From: Nocardia suismassiliense
Lineage (GTDB): Bacteria; Actinomycetota; Actinomycetes; Mycobacteriales; Mycobacteriaceae
Length of the DNA: 64,000 bases
Assembly: GCF_900269665.1 (NCBI RefSeq)
Contig: NZ_LT985361.1
Coordinates: 6,570,455-6,634,454 of the forward strand
Direction: 5' to 3'
Positions 19,876 through 28,967 of this stretch are shown here, one piece after another. Numbering within the stretch: the first letter of the stretch is position 1; each line of letters starts with the position of its first letter. The notes below the pieces were generated by a model that saw only the letters and a list, made by a program, of their open reading frames with translations, did no database searches and was not told the origin of the DNA. The position numbers and the translations under genes are program-made.

Positions 19876-21264
19876 TTACGGACCTCCTGTATCCGATCGG
19901 CGGCGCTCCCGGTGCCCTGCGTGGTCACGCTTCGCTACCGCCTCCGGGCCCGTCGCTCGCACCGCGGGGTTACCCACCGCCTTGCCCTCGCGGGCGGTCA
20001 CCCGGCCCCTGAGCAACGTCGTTGTCACTCGAGCCGGGAACGTCATGTCCTCGAACGGTGTGTTGTTCGAGATGCTGGCGAGCTCCTTGGCGCGCACCGT
20101 CCAGCTGGCCTCGGGGTCGACCAGCGTCAGATTCGCCGGCTCACCGACCTCGATCGGCCTGCCGTGCTCGTCGAGCCCGACGATCGCGGCGGGCTGCTCG
20201 CTCATCACCCTGGCGACGCCGCGCCAGTCCAGCAGGCCGGGCTGCACCATGGTCTGCACGATGATCGACAGCGCGGTCTCCAGGCCGAGCATGCCGGGGC
20301 GGGCGGCGGCGAACTCGCAGCACTTGTCCTGCTCGGCGTGCGGGGCGTGGTCGGTGGCGACACAGTCGATGACGCCGTCGGCCAGCGCCTGGCGCAGCGC
20401 GGCGGCGTCGGACGCCTCGCGCAGCGGCGGGTTGACCTTGTTGACCGCGTCGTAGGTCTCCAGCCGCGAGTCGTCGAGCAGCAGGTGGTGCGGGGTGACC
20501 TCGGCGGTGATCGAGATGCCTTGCGCCTTGGCCCACTTCACCAGCTCGACGGTGCCCGCGGTGGAGGCATGGCAGATGTGCACGCGCGCACCGGCATCGC
20601 GGGCCAGCAGCGCGTCGCGCGCCACGATCGACTCCTCGGCGGCGCGCGGCCAACCGGCCAGCCCGAGCCGGGCTGCGGTGGGGCCCTCGTGCGCGATCGC
20701 GCCGACGGTGAGCCGCGGCTCCTCAGCATGTTGGGCGATCAGCACGCCGAGGGTGTTCGCGTACTCCAGTGCGCGGCGCATGAGCAGCGGGTCGTAGACG
20801 CAGTGGCCGTCGTCGGAGAACATCCGCACCGCGCCGACACCGGCTGCCATGGTGCCCATCTCGGCGAGTTGTTTGCCTTCGAGGCCGACGGTGACCGCGC
20901 CCACCGGGTACACGTCGACCAGGCCGACCTCTTGCCCGCGCCGCCACACATGGTCGGTGACGACCACCGAGTCGGCTACCGGGTTGGTGTTGGCCATCGC
21001 GAACACCGCCGTGTAACCGCCCAACGCGGCTGCGGCGGAACCGGATTCGATGGTCTCGGTGTCCTCGCGGCCGGGCTCGCGCAGGTGCGTGTGCAGATCG
21101 ACGAAGCCGGGCAGCAGGATCTGTCCGGCGGCGTCGATGACTTCCACGTCGTCGCCCGCGGCGAGATCGGTACCGATCTCCCGGATCACACCGTCGGCGA
21201 CCAGCACGTCGACCGGCTCGCCCTCGCCATAAACCAAGGCGCCCTTGATCAACAGCTCGCTCAT
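19876..21264 (-). CDS. pyrC: dihydroorotase
   Basis: 462 residues. Cyclises carbamoyl aspartate to dihydroorotate. The metal-binding motifs DLHTHLREPG, HICHAS and TDHAPH are intact. It is about 30 residues longer than the mycobacterial enzyme because of a charged, Arg/Glu/His-rich C-terminal tail (GPEAVAKRDHAGHRERRR). The start ATG at 21264 overlaps the pyrB stop by 4 bases. Confidence 0.96.
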   Translation of the reverse strand: MSELLIKGALVYGEGEPVDVLVADGVIREIGTDLAAGDDVEVIDAAGQILLPGFVDLHTHLREPGREDTETIESGSAAAALGGYTAVFAMANTNPVADSVVVTDHVWRRGQEVGLVDVYPVGAVTVGLEGKQLAEMGTMAAGVGAVRMFSDDGHCVYDPLLMRRALEYANTLGVLIAQHAEEPRLTVGAIAHEGPTAARLGLAGWPRAAEESIVARDALLARDAGARVHICHASTAGTVELVKWAKAQGISITAEVTPHHLLLDDSRLETYDAVNKVNPPLREASDAAALRQALADGVIDCVATDHAPHAEQDKCCEFAAARPGMLGLETALSIIVQTMVQPGLLDWRGVARVMSEQPAAIVGLDEHGRPIEVGEPANLTLVDPEASWTVRAKELASISNNTPFEDMTFPARVTTTLLRGRVTAREGKAVGNPAVRATGPEAVAKRDHAGHRERRRSDTGGP

Positions 21265-22220
21265 GCCACCGCCTCCTGCGTACCGACCAGCAGCCGGAAC
21301 AGGACGGCCATGCGCATGTGTACTCCGTTCGTCACCTGTTGCAAGATCGCGGCCTGCGCCGAATCGGCCACCGGCGACGCGATTTCCATGCCGCGCAGCA
21401 TCGGGCCGGGATGCAGGACCGTCGCGTGCTCGTCCAGCAGCGCGAGCCTGCGCTCGGACAGTCCGTAATTGATCGAGTATTCGCGGGCCGACGGGAAGAA
21501 GCCGCCGTTCATCCGCTCCGCCTGCACGCGCAGCATGAGAACCGCGTCGGCGCCGGGCAATTCGGCGTCCAGCGAGTGCGCGATCCTGGCGGGCCAGGCG
21601 TCCACGCCGACCGGCAGCAGAGTGCGCGGGGCGACCAGCACCACCTCCGCACCGAGGGTGGCCAGCAGGAAAACGTTCGAGCGGGCCACCCGGCTGTGCA
21701 GGATGTCGCCGACGATGACGACCCGCTTGCCCTCGATATCGCCGAGCCGCTGGCGCAGGGTCAGCGCGTCGAGCAGCGCCTGGGTGGGGTGCTCGTGCGT
21801 GCCGTCGCCCGCGTTGATGATGGCCGGGCCGGCGGTGCGACCGGACTGCACCGCCCAGGCGTCCATCCAGCGCGCGATCTGGTGTGCCGCACCGGAAGCC
21901 GGGTGCCGCACGATCAGCGCGTCTGCGCCCGCGGCGTGCAGGGTCAGCGCGGTGTCGCGCAGCGATTCGCCCTTGGAGACCGAGGAGCTGCTGGCGCTGA
22001 CGTTGATCACGTCGGCGCTCATCCACTTGCCCGCGACCTCGAACGACACCCGGGTGCGGGTGGAGTTCTCGTAGAACACCGTCATCACGGTGCGCCCACG
22101 CAGGGTCGGCAGCTTGTGCACCTCGCGGCCGAGCAGCGCCTGCTCGAAACGTTCGGCCTCGTCCAGGTACTCCGTCGCGGTGGCGCGATCCAAATCGCCG
22201 ACCGTAAGAAGATGCCTCAC
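21261..22220 (-). CDS. pyrB: aspartate carbamoyltransferase catalytic subunit
   Basis: 319 residues. Joins carbamoyl phosphate and aspartate. The carbamoyl-phosphate site ENSTRTRVSFE and the HPTQALLD motif are present. The start is placed at GTG 22220, giving the family N-terminus MRHLLTVGDLDRA, with AGGTG just upstream; an ATG 13 codons earlier is possible. No regulatory-chain gene (pyrI) is seen, as usual in this group. Confidence 0.95.
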   Translation of the reverse strand: MRHLLTVGDLDRATATEYLDEAERFEQALLGREVHKLPTLRGRTVMTVFYENSTRTRVSFEVAGKWMSADVINVSASSSSVSKGESLRDTALTLHAAGADALIVRHPASGAAHQIARWMDAWAVQSGRTAGPAIINAGDGTHEHPTQALLDALTLRQRLGDIEGKRVVIVGDILHSRVARSNVFLLATLGAEVVLVAPRTLLPVGVDAWPARIAHSLDAELPGADAVLMLRVQAERMNGGFFPSAREYSINYGLSERRLALLDEHATVLHPGPMLRGMEIASPVADSAQAAILQQVTNGVHMRMAVLFRLLVGTQEAVA

Positions 22221-22296
22221 GACTGCACCTCGCTGACGCTCGGTTCCGTCGTTCGGCACGGGGCCGCTGTGTTGATGGTTCGCTCGCTACGCTCGC

Positions 22297-22929
22297 TCAC
22301 GCTTCCGCCTCCTGGCGCAGATAAACGCCGTCGCGGCCGTCGTGTTCGGTGAGCAGGACCGAGATGTCTTCGGAGCGCGAGGTGGGCACGTTCTTGCCCA
22401 CGTAGTCGGCCCGGATGGGGAGTTCGCGGTGGCCGCGGTCGATGAGCACCGCGAGTTGCACGGCGCGCGGGCGGCCGAGGTCGCGCAGCCCGTCCAGGGC
22501 GGAGCGCACGGTGCGGCCGGAGAAGAGCACGTCGTCGATCAGCACGACCAGCGCGTCTTCGATGCCGCCCTCCGGGACCGAGGTGCGCTCCAGCGGCCGG
22601 TGCGGCCGGGTGCGCAGATCGTCGCGGTAGAGGGTGATGTCGAGCGAGCCGAGGGCCGGGCGGACGCCGGAGAATTCCTCGATCTTGTCGGTGAGCCGCG
22701 CGGCCAGCGAGGTGCCCCGGGTGGGGATGCCGATGAGCACGACGCGTGGCGCGCCTTGCTCACCCGCGTCCAGCGCGGTCTTTTCGATGATCTGATGCGC
22801 GATGCGCGCGATGGTCCGGCTCACATCGGAAGCCGACAACAGCTCCCGCCCCGCCTCCACCCCCTCGGGGGTGTGTCGCTGCGATGACTCGGCAGCGCCG
22901 GACTTGGCGGCCCGTTCGGGCACGGCCAT
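22297..22929 (-). CDS. pyrR: pyrimidine operon regulator / uracil phosphoribosyltransferase
   Basis: 210 residues. An RNA-binding repressor that senses UMP and also shows phosphoribosyltransferase activity. The PRPP-binding loop VVLIDDVLFSGRT is intact, with an Ala/Ser/Glu-rich N-terminal extension of ~35 residues. The start is ATG at 22929 after AAGGAGGTCGGC; 25 open codons upstream lack a ribosome site. First gene of the pyr operon. A PyrR-loop-like sequence lies right before its start, so it probably represses its own translation. Confidence 0.95.
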   Translation of the reverse strand: MAVPERAAKSGAAESSQRHTPEGVEAGRELLSASDVSRTIARIAHQIIEKTALDAGEQGAPRVVLIGIPTRGTSLAARLTDKIEEFSGVRPALGSLDITLYRDDLRTRPHRPLERTSVPEGGIEDALVVLIDDVLFSGRTVRSALDGLRDLGRPRAVQLAVLIDRGHRELPIRADYVGKNVPTSRSEDISVLLTEHDGRDGVYLRQEAEA

Positions 22930-22932
22930 GCC

Positions 22933-22963
22933 GACCTCCTTCCCCGCCTCACCGGACGGTCCG
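22933..22963 (-). promoter_or_regulatory. candidate PyrR-binding RNA loop at the pyrR ribosome site
   Basis: The mRNA reads UCCGGUGAGGC at 22956-22946, matching the known PyrR loop core UCCNGNGAGGY. Flanking GACC and GGUC can pair and would bury the Shine-Dalgarno AGGAGG. This fits translational repression by PyrR as reported for mycobacteria. Confidence 0.6.
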
Positions 22964-23054
22964 TTAAAGGATGTCTTACGGCAAGCAGCGTAACAGCGGT
23001 CCAAACCCGGCTTTCACCAGGTGTAGCGCGGTGTGAGCGGAGACACGGCCGGGC

Positions 23055-23094
23055 TGTGAGCGGGGCCACGAACGATCATGCGCGGACGTCGATG
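23055..23094. repeat. ~40-bp direct repeat, copy 1
   Basis: TGTGAGCGGGGCCACG, three differing bases, GATCATGCGCG, then ACG..CGATG. It matches 26872-26911 in 35 of 40 positions. Copy 2 covers the methyltransferase stop region; this copy follows the pseudokinase gene. Confidence 0.75.
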
Positions 23095-23126
23095 CGGTGA
23101 GCGTGACGCTTCGCCGCATCGATGTC
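23085..23126 (-). terminator. hairpin after the pseudokinase-PQQ gene
   Basis: GACGTCGATGCGG pairs with CCGCATCGATGTC (one mismatch) and the interior also pairs (AGCGT/ACGCT). It lies 70-110 bases past the stop codon and ahead of the pyrR promoter region. Confidence 0.5.
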
Positions 23127-23196
23127 CTCTGGACAGGGAGCAGATCCGCCGGAGCGGCAAACTGGCCCGCAGCGGCCACAACGGAGCGATGTCGCG

Positions 23197-26121
23197 TCAT
23201 ACCTGGATCGCGTACACGCCGTGCCCGCCGTACCCATAGGCCCTCTTGTCCGCGACCGCGACCGAACTGCGTGCTGCGGCGGGGTCGCGTTCCCATCGGG
23301 TTTCGTCGAGGGCGGTACCGTCCAGGGCGGCACCGATGTGGCATTCCCATCGGAGTGTGCCGGTGGCCGCGTCGAATGCGTGGACTTGGGATTTCCACAC
23401 CGCGAATACGGTTCCGTCTGCCGCGAAAGGTGCCCCCAAGTGCCCTTTGCCACTGCTATTCGACCATCGCTTCGTGCCGGTTCTGCGGTCGAGGGATTCC
23501 AGCAATGTGCTCGGCGCTCCGCCACCGCCATATTCTTCCGGTGCACCGCCGAGGACGATCGCGTTCCCCTCCGGGACGGCGTATTGCCCGGGGTCGGCAC
23601 CGAATTCGCTGCGGCCGCCGAGAGTCCACAGCGGTTCGCCGGAGGCGAGATCGAAGACCTGGATCTGCGGCTGCTGCAACTTCGAGACAACCACGGTGTC
23701 GGCGGCGATGGATGGCCGGGCGAGGGGGTCGTAATCGCTCCGATCACCCACGGTGGCCCGCCACCGTATCGCGCCACTGACGGCATCCAGGACGAAGAGC
23801 GAATCGCCTTGGACTGCTGCGATAACACCGTTCCCCGCAGTGAAGTACATGGAGCCGGGGGTGCCGCTGTCAGTCGGAGTCGTCCAGCGTGGGGTACCGC
23901 TCTCGGCATCGAGCGCAACGACTTTGAAGCCGGGCAGCGGCCCTTCCGCATAGACATATGGCGGATCGTTTGTGGCGCACAGACTGTAGGTGCCATCGGC
24001 GGCTCCGGTCGCCCATCGCCGCGCTCCGGTGGTCGCGTCGAATCCGATCAATGAGCGCTCGCCGTCGACGACAATGGTGCGATCCGCGAGAGCAAGGACC
24101 TGCGAATGGCGGCCGCTGAGCTTGCTGCCGATCTCGGCGCTCCACCGCACAGCGCCGGTCGCTGCGTCGAGCGCGTGCAGCCGGTTGTCCTGACCGCACA
24201 TGTAGACGCGTCCGTCGGCGACTATGGGTGGCGAACCGGCGCTATTGGTGTGGGGACGGATCTTGGATTGCCAAAGGATTTGGCCAGGTCGTGGTTCGGG
24301 CTGGGCCTTGGGAGTTTCGTCTTCGGCCGCCAAGAGCTTTACCGCGGCGTAGCCGCCGCCGACGAGAGCGCCGGCGCCGAGCCCGATCAGCCCCTTGGTG
24401 AGCACGGTTCTGCGGCCCAGCGAAATGGGGACCGAGCGTGGGCGGAGCGAGTTCGGTAGGACACCCGAAACGTCGGTGGGCAGTGCGACAGGCGCTTGGA
24501 ACGATGGGGCGGTTGCTTGTTCGAATATCGATGTGGCTTCGAGCTGTCGGAGTATCTGTGCAGTCGTGAGCCGGGCATCAGGATGTCTGGCGAGGCAGCC
24601 CGTGATAACAAAGCGGAGTCTGGTTTCGGGTATGCCGGTGAGGTCCGGTTGCTGGGTAGTCACGCGATGTAGGAGTGTCGCAGCGTCGGTGTCGCCGAAT
24701 GGGGGACGCCCGATCAGTGCGTAGGAAAGCACAGCGCCGGTGGAGAACACATCGGAGGCAGGCCCGCCCGGCTCGCCGGCGAGTTGTTCCGGCGACGTGA
24801 ACGCCGACGGTGCGGAATGCGGCGTGGAAAGACCGAAATCGATGACCCGGGGGCCGGTTCCGGCGATGATCACCGACTCAGGGGTGATGGCGCCGTGCGT
24901 CAGACCCGCGCCGTGGGTGGCGATCAAGGCATGCGTGATACCGATAGCAACGTCCTCGACGGCCGGTAGCGGCAGCGGCCCGTGTTCGGTCGCCAGCTCG
25001 CGCAGCGACGGGCCGGTGATGTATTCGGTCGCTATCCACGGCTGCGGAGCTTCCGGGTCCGCGTCCAGGACCGCCGGCGTGAAGTCGCTGTGCACGGTTC
25101 GTGCGGCCGCGAAAACACGTGCAAGCTCGGTGCGTTCGCTGATATTGGTTCCGCGGTCCACGTGCACCGTCTGGATGACGACATTGCCGGTTCTGGGGGC
25201 ACTACCTAGATAGGTATCGCCGCGTGCGTCAGAACCGAGTCTGCCGATCAGCGCGTACGGACCGATCGTTGACGGATCGGAAGCCCGCAACGGCAGCGTG
25301 CGCGGGCCGGACGGCGTGGCCGGGTCGGCCACGGATGCCTCGGCTGAGGCCCCGGTCGGCAGCGAAATCGGCGGTGGTTGTGGTCTTTCCCCCAGAGCAT
25401 TCGGTTGCTGAGCCGCCCGAGCGTGCTGCCAACGTTGCACTTGGCTGATCACTGCTCCGAGGCAGAATGCCGCGACCGCGAGCACACCTGCCCGGATGAA
25501 TTCCACTGCTATCAGCCCGAATCCACCCACCGGCGCGAACCCGTATATGACGTAATCACCGGTTGTTTCCACCCGCGTTGCAGGGAGGCCCAACACCAAC
25601 GTGACGAACCCGAGTGCCCACCCGATCAGCAAGAACAACCACCACGCGGTTACCCATCCGCCGGCGCGACGGCCGCGCAGATCCAGCGCGTCCGGCGGTG
25701 TACGCGGGTCGCTCGTGCGCCACACATCGGACATGATCGTGTGCGGGAACCAAATATTGACCACCGGACAGAACCAGCCGCCGATCACCCAGCCGATCGA
25801 ACGCCGATGGCGGGCGGCGCACATCGTTTCGGCATTGCGGCGCGCCCGCCACAACCAGGTGATGACGGTGACTCCTGCGCCGAGTTGCAGGATGGCCGAG
25901 ATGATTCCGGCCCAGGTGTAGGACTGCCACTCCGTGCGTGGCCCGCCCGGCTGTCTCCAGCTTCTTTCGAAGTCCGCCAGCAGCACCCAGTCGACGATCG
26001 CACTGACGAACATCATGATCACGGCCCCCGCGACAAAAGTGATCGCCCATACCCCCAGCATCCCGAACGGACGTATCTGCTTACCGTCGCGCACGATTGG
26101 CTGTACCCACCCCATCGACAT
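23197..26121 (-). CDS. DUF4328 membrane domain - pseudokinase - PQQ propeller fusion
   Basis: 974 residues in three parts. Residues ~1-240 are a multi-pass DUF4328-type membrane domain. Residues ~287-530 resemble a Hanks Ser/Thr kinase but the VAIK lysine site reads VVIQTVHV and the HRD loop reads THGAITPES, so the catalytic Lys and Asp are missing although VIDFG is kept. After GRRTVLTK and a transmembrane helix (~573-595) comes a PQQ-type beta-propeller (~612-974, repeats such as LHALDAATGAVRW). The likely topology is cytosolic pseudokinase and outside propeller. It may be a sensor or scaffold; the ligand is unknown. The start is ATG at 26121 after AAGGGA. Confidence 0.85.
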   Translation of the reverse strand: MSMGWVQPIVRDGKQIRPFGMLGVWAITFVAGAVIMMFVSAIVDWVLLADFERSWRQPGGPRTEWQSYTWAGIISAILQLGAGVTVITWLWRARRNAETMCAARHRRSIGWVIGGWFCPVVNIWFPHTIMSDVWRTSDPRTPPDALDLRGRRAGGWVTAWWLFLLIGWALGFVTLVLGLPATRVETTGDYVIYGFAPVGGFGLIAVEFIRAGVLAVAAFCLGAVISQVQRWQHARAAQQPNALGERPQPPPISLPTGASAEASVADPATPSGPRTLPLRASDPSTIGPYALIGRLGSDARGDTYLGSAPRTGNVVIQTVHVDRGTNISERTELARVFAAARTVHSDFTPAVLDADPEAPQPWIATEYITGPSLRELATEHGPLPLPAVEDVAIGITHALIATHGAGLTHGAITPESVIIAGTGPRVIDFGLSTPHSAPSAFTSPEQLAGEPGGPASDVFSTGAVLSYALIGRPPFGDTDAATLLHRVTTQQPDLTGIPETRLRFVITGCLARHPDARLTTAQILRQLEATSIFEQATAPSFQAPVALPTDVSGVLPNSLRPRSVPISLGRRTVLTKGLIGLGAGALVGGGYAAVKLLAAEDETPKAQPEPRPGQILWQSKIRPHTNSAGSPPIVADGRVYMCGQDNRLHALDAATGAVRWSAEIGSKLSGRHSQVLALADRTIVVDGERSLIGFDATTGARRWATGAADGTYSLCATNDPPYVYAEGPLPGFKVVALDAESGTPRWTTPTDSGTPGSMYFTAGNGVIAAVQGDSLFVLDAVSGAIRWRATVGDRSDYDPLARPSIAADTVVVSKLQQPQIQVFDLASGEPLWTLGGRSEFGADPGQYAVPEGNAIVLGGAPEEYGGGGAPSTLLESLDRRTGTKRWSNSSGKGHLGAPFAADGTVFAVWKSQVHAFDAATGTLRWECHIGAALDGTALDETRWERDPAAARSSVAVADKRAYGYGGHGVYAIQV

Positions 26122-26377
26122 GTTCCAATCCCTTCACGTCCAGCGTGCCACGCCGGGCCGCTGACTTTTCCGAATATGTTGCCGCTGTACGGCATCGAGT
26201 CGAAGCACTCACCATGCGACCAGATCCAGGCCCATGGGCAACGTCGCACCGGCGACTCCTTCGCGGCAACGCTGGCGACGTGCGCAGGGTGTTGGTCATG
26301 CCGGACCCGCAACGAGGCAACCCTCGCCCGCATTCACACCGCTGAGGTGTGCGGCCTGGCTCGTTCCATGCGTCGAG

Positions 26378-26794
26378 TCAAAGGCGCACCGTGTTGCCGG
26401 GGCGTATAAAAATTTCGATACGCCGACCATATGCGTCGACGAATAGCATCGAGTCCGTGTGTGTGTCGACGTCATCCGGCCGGATCGATGGCTTTCTTTC
26501 ACCACCACCTGACCGCACCCGGGATCGGACGATCGCGCTGATAGAACCGGCCAGCGAGCACCTGGCGCCGTGCGGGACGGGCAGTCGGGTGTCGTACCTC
26601 GTCACCAGTTCGCCGTTGTCGAAAAGGGACACCGAGGTCGTGCCGTCGTACCAATAGCCCACCGGTACCGCGCGGGTGCCACCGGACACACGGCGCAGCA
26701 CCTCCTCGCGTGTGCCCTCGAAAAGATGAAGAACTTCCTCGATGCCGAACGCCCAACCGCCGTGGGTTCCCACGCGGACCACCGGCAGCAGCAC
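26378..26794 (-). CDS. DUF6461-like protein, apparently N-terminally short
   Basis: 138 residues. The core GGWAFGIEE followed by SGGTRAVPV and LFDNGELVTRYD resembles the DUF6461 family of actinobacterial proteins of unknown function, probably immunity-like or SMI1-like soluble proteins. Family members usually have ~40-60 more residues before this core; here an in-frame stop lies 18 bases upstream of the GTG start at 26794, so the gene may be truncated. Copy 2 of the direct repeat begins 78 bases upstream. Confidence 0.55.
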   Translation of the reverse strand: MLLPVVRVGTHGGWAFGIEEVLHLFEGTREEVLRRVSGGTRAVPVGYWYDGTTSVSLFDNGELVTRYDTRLPVPHGARCSLAGSISAIVRSRVRSGGGERKPSIRPDDVDTHTDSMLFVDAYGRRIEIFIRPGNTVRL

Positions 26795-26871
26795 GCCCTG
26801 TATTGCTGCTTACTGCGCGCTGGTCAATCGACCGGAGCGGTTGCTGGACAAGGCCTTCCAACGCGCAGCTG

Positions 26872-26911
26872 TGTGAGCGGGGCCACGCTGGATCATGCGC
26901 GCACGGCGATG
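26872..26911. repeat. ~40-bp direct repeat, copy 2
   Basis: Partner of 23055-23094. It spans the last codons and stop of the methyltransferase gene (AVRA-stop) and the bases just after it. Confidence 0.75.
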
Positions 26912-27738
26912 ATCAAGCCGACGCCGGGGTTGTCCACCGGACGGTCGAGCGGTGCGACGAGCTCGGCCCAGCTGCGGAAGGTGGTGTGCCAGCCGCGGTC
27001 CGCGAGCCATTTCTCGGCGTCGGGACCCAAGCCCGCGAGCCGGTCTTCGCCCTCGTGCCCGGCGCGGACCAACCGGCGCAGTTCGCTGTACTGGGCGGGG
27101 TTTTCGTCGACCGCGAAGCGGAGGACGTCGAAACGGCTTGCCGGAGCGGAGAGTTCGGTCAATGTTTCGGCGAGCCGCAGGGCATGCGCGCGGGACAGGT
27201 ATCCGAGCACCCCTTCGTCGACCCAGTGCGTCGGGACGTCGGGCTGAAAACCGTTCGTGCGCAGCGCTGCTGCCCAGTCGCCCCGCAGGTCGGCGGCAAC
27301 CACCCGGCGATCGCAGGTCGGTACGGCACCCGCCAGGACCGGCTCCTTGAACGCGAACAGCTCCGGCAGATCGATCTCGAAGAAACGAATGTCGGCAGGC
27401 AACCCCAATCGGAATGCCCGCGTATCCAATCCGGCGCCGAGCACCACGACCTGCCGGCAACCCTGCGCCACCGCCTCGGTCACTTGATCGTCGATCAGCC
27501 GGACAGTAACCGTGCGACCCTCGAAGAACGTGTCGGCCAAGGCTTCCAGCTGTGTCCACCGCTGCGCGCCGTCCTCGGTCGCGGCGAAACCGCGGCGCGC
27601 GGCCGCGACGAAATCCCGCGCCAGCGGATCGTTGTACAGCCGGTCCGGCCGATCCGATTCCCGCACCCGGATGACCGCGACTCCTATCGCCGTCATCGCG
27701 ACCCCCGCCATCGGCGCTTCCGGTCTCGCCTCGCTCAT
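26893..27738 (-). CDS. class I SAM-dependent methyltransferase (mycobacterial PPM-like family)
   Basis: 281 residues. Belongs to the leucine-carboxyl-methyltransferase-like family that is expanded in mycobacteria and Nocardia: SAM motif I is VVVLGAGLDTRAFRLG, with a conserved FFEIDLPELFAFKE segment and WVDEGVLGYL. The substrate is unknown, often suggested to be a lipid or small acid. The start is ATG at 27738 after GGGGAG; 64 more open codons upstream have no ribosome site. Confidence 0.9.
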   Translation of the reverse strand: MSEARPEAPMAGVAMTAIGVAVIRVRESDRPDRLYNDPLARDFVAAARRGFAATEDGAQRWTQLEALADTFFEGRTVTVRLIDDQVTEAVAQGCRQVVVLGAGLDTRAFRLGLPADIRFFEIDLPELFAFKEPVLAGAVPTCDRRVVAADLRGDWAAALRTNGFQPDVPTHWVDEGVLGYLSRAHALRLAETLTELSAPASRFDVLRFAVDENPAQYSELRRLVRAGHEGEDRLAGLGPDAEKWLADRGWHTTFRSWAELVAPLDRPVDNPGVGLIIAVRA

Positions 27739-28063
27739 CGTCTTCTCCCCTTCGTGACAGCTTGCCCCGCCAGTTAAGCGAATGGCGGGCGGCTGCGCCC
27801 GAAGATCACGACCACCACGTCCGTCTGGTGCATCAGAATTCTTCGCAGTGTGATCCGTTCGAGGTATCCGGAACGGTGCGGAATGCGACAACAGTGAATG
27901 GCCAGGTCGCCGTATCGGCGACCTGGCCATTCACTGGGAATCACGTACGGGTAACTCGTTGCCGACCATTCGGCTCGTGCGACGTAGTAATTGCCCGATC
28001 TAGAAGTTCGACACCAGCTCTAGCGGCTCGAAGGCTCAGGCAACGACCACTGCGAATCGCCGA
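27739..28063. other. intergenic region with one long hairpin
   Basis: 325 bases between the methyltransferase start and the stop of the secreted protein gene. Apart from the 21-bp inverted repeat at 27892-27936 I see no gene; the methyltransferase promoter should be in the right-to-left flank near 27760-27840. Confidence 0.6.
27892..27936. terminator. perfect 21-bp stem hairpin
   Basis: CAGTGAATGGCCAGGTCGCCG is followed, after TAT, by its exact reverse complement. It lies about 130 bases beyond the stop of the secreted-protein gene and probably ends that transcript. No U-tract is present. Confidence 0.55.
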
Positions 28064-28753
28064 TCAGGGCAGGACCTGCGGAATCACATCTGGGGCAACC
28101 GCACCCAGGATCGCACCGATCACCGCGGCGAACACGACGTAGCTGATCCCGCTGGCCACGATGCAGGCGAAGTAGCCGATGATGAAGGCAAGCACGGCGG
28201 GAATGCACAGGATTGCGGCGATGCCGAGGCCGGTGAGCGCACCGGCCGCGAGGCCGTTGGCAACCGGGTCGTGATTCCGCGCGTCCGGGTTGGTCGCGAT
28301 GGGCTTCAGATCACCGGTGGCGGCGACGTTCTTCAGCTCAGCGTCGACCTCCGGGGTGATCAACGGGGTGACGACCAGCGTCTTCCCGTCCGGGGAAATC
28401 TGCGGCGCCAGCGAAATCGCATTGCCCGCAGCCGTCTTCATCGACATCGGAAACTCGGTGACCTTCGCACCAGTGGCGGACTCCACGTTCACCACCGACG
28501 AATCCGCGGTCAAGGTGAACTTGCCACTGTTCAGCACGGTGGAGATGGACTTCAGGTCAGCGGCCGTGGTGGTCTTGAATTCGACGCCCTGCTCGTTACC
28601 CGACGCCGACAGGCTGTCGGCCCAGCGTGTCTGCTGCGCGGTGTAATCCGTCGCGGACGCCGTACCCGCGTTGGCGAGTGTCGCCACCACCGCGAAGGGC
28701 AAAACTACGGCGAGGACCTGACGGCCTGCACGCATGACAGTCTTACGGAACAT
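28064..28753 (-). CDS. secreted protein with Gly/Ala-rich hydrophobic C-terminus
   Basis: 229 residues, function not recognised. A signal peptide (basic start, hydrophobic core, cleavage near ASA-TDY at about residue 35) precedes a soluble, Thr/Ser/Val-rich domain (to ~150). The last ~65 residues form a hydrophobic, glycine-zipper-like tail with two cysteines, likely membrane- or envelope-associated. Similar layouts are common in Nocardia and Rhodococcus exported proteins. The start is ATG at 28753 after GGGAGAG. Confidence 0.75.
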   Translation of the reverse strand: MFRKTVMRAGRQVLAVVLPFAVVATLANAGTASATDYTAQQTRWADSLSASGNEQGVEFKTTTAADLKSISTVLNSGKFTLTADSSVVNVESATGAKVTEFPMSMKTAAGNAISLAPQISPDGKTLVVTPLITPEVDAELKNVAATGDLKPIATNPDARNHDPVANGLAAGALTGLGIAAILCIPAVLAFIIGYFACIVASGISYVVFAAVIGAILGAVAPDVIPQVLP

Positions 28754-28967
28754 ATTGATATCTCTCCCGCCCCCGATCCCCACGGAACGCCTTGTCCCCC
28801 AGCCGAATCGAAGAGTTGATGTTGATCGATCGAGATATTCATATCCGACAATCGGCAGAAAACGGAGAAATGTGACGAGCGCCACGTTTGATTCCGAGTG
28901 GCCTCACTCTTCGGGGTGTTGGTTCCGCAGCCTGCCGACGGCTCGATGCAAGACATCCGAATGGAGC

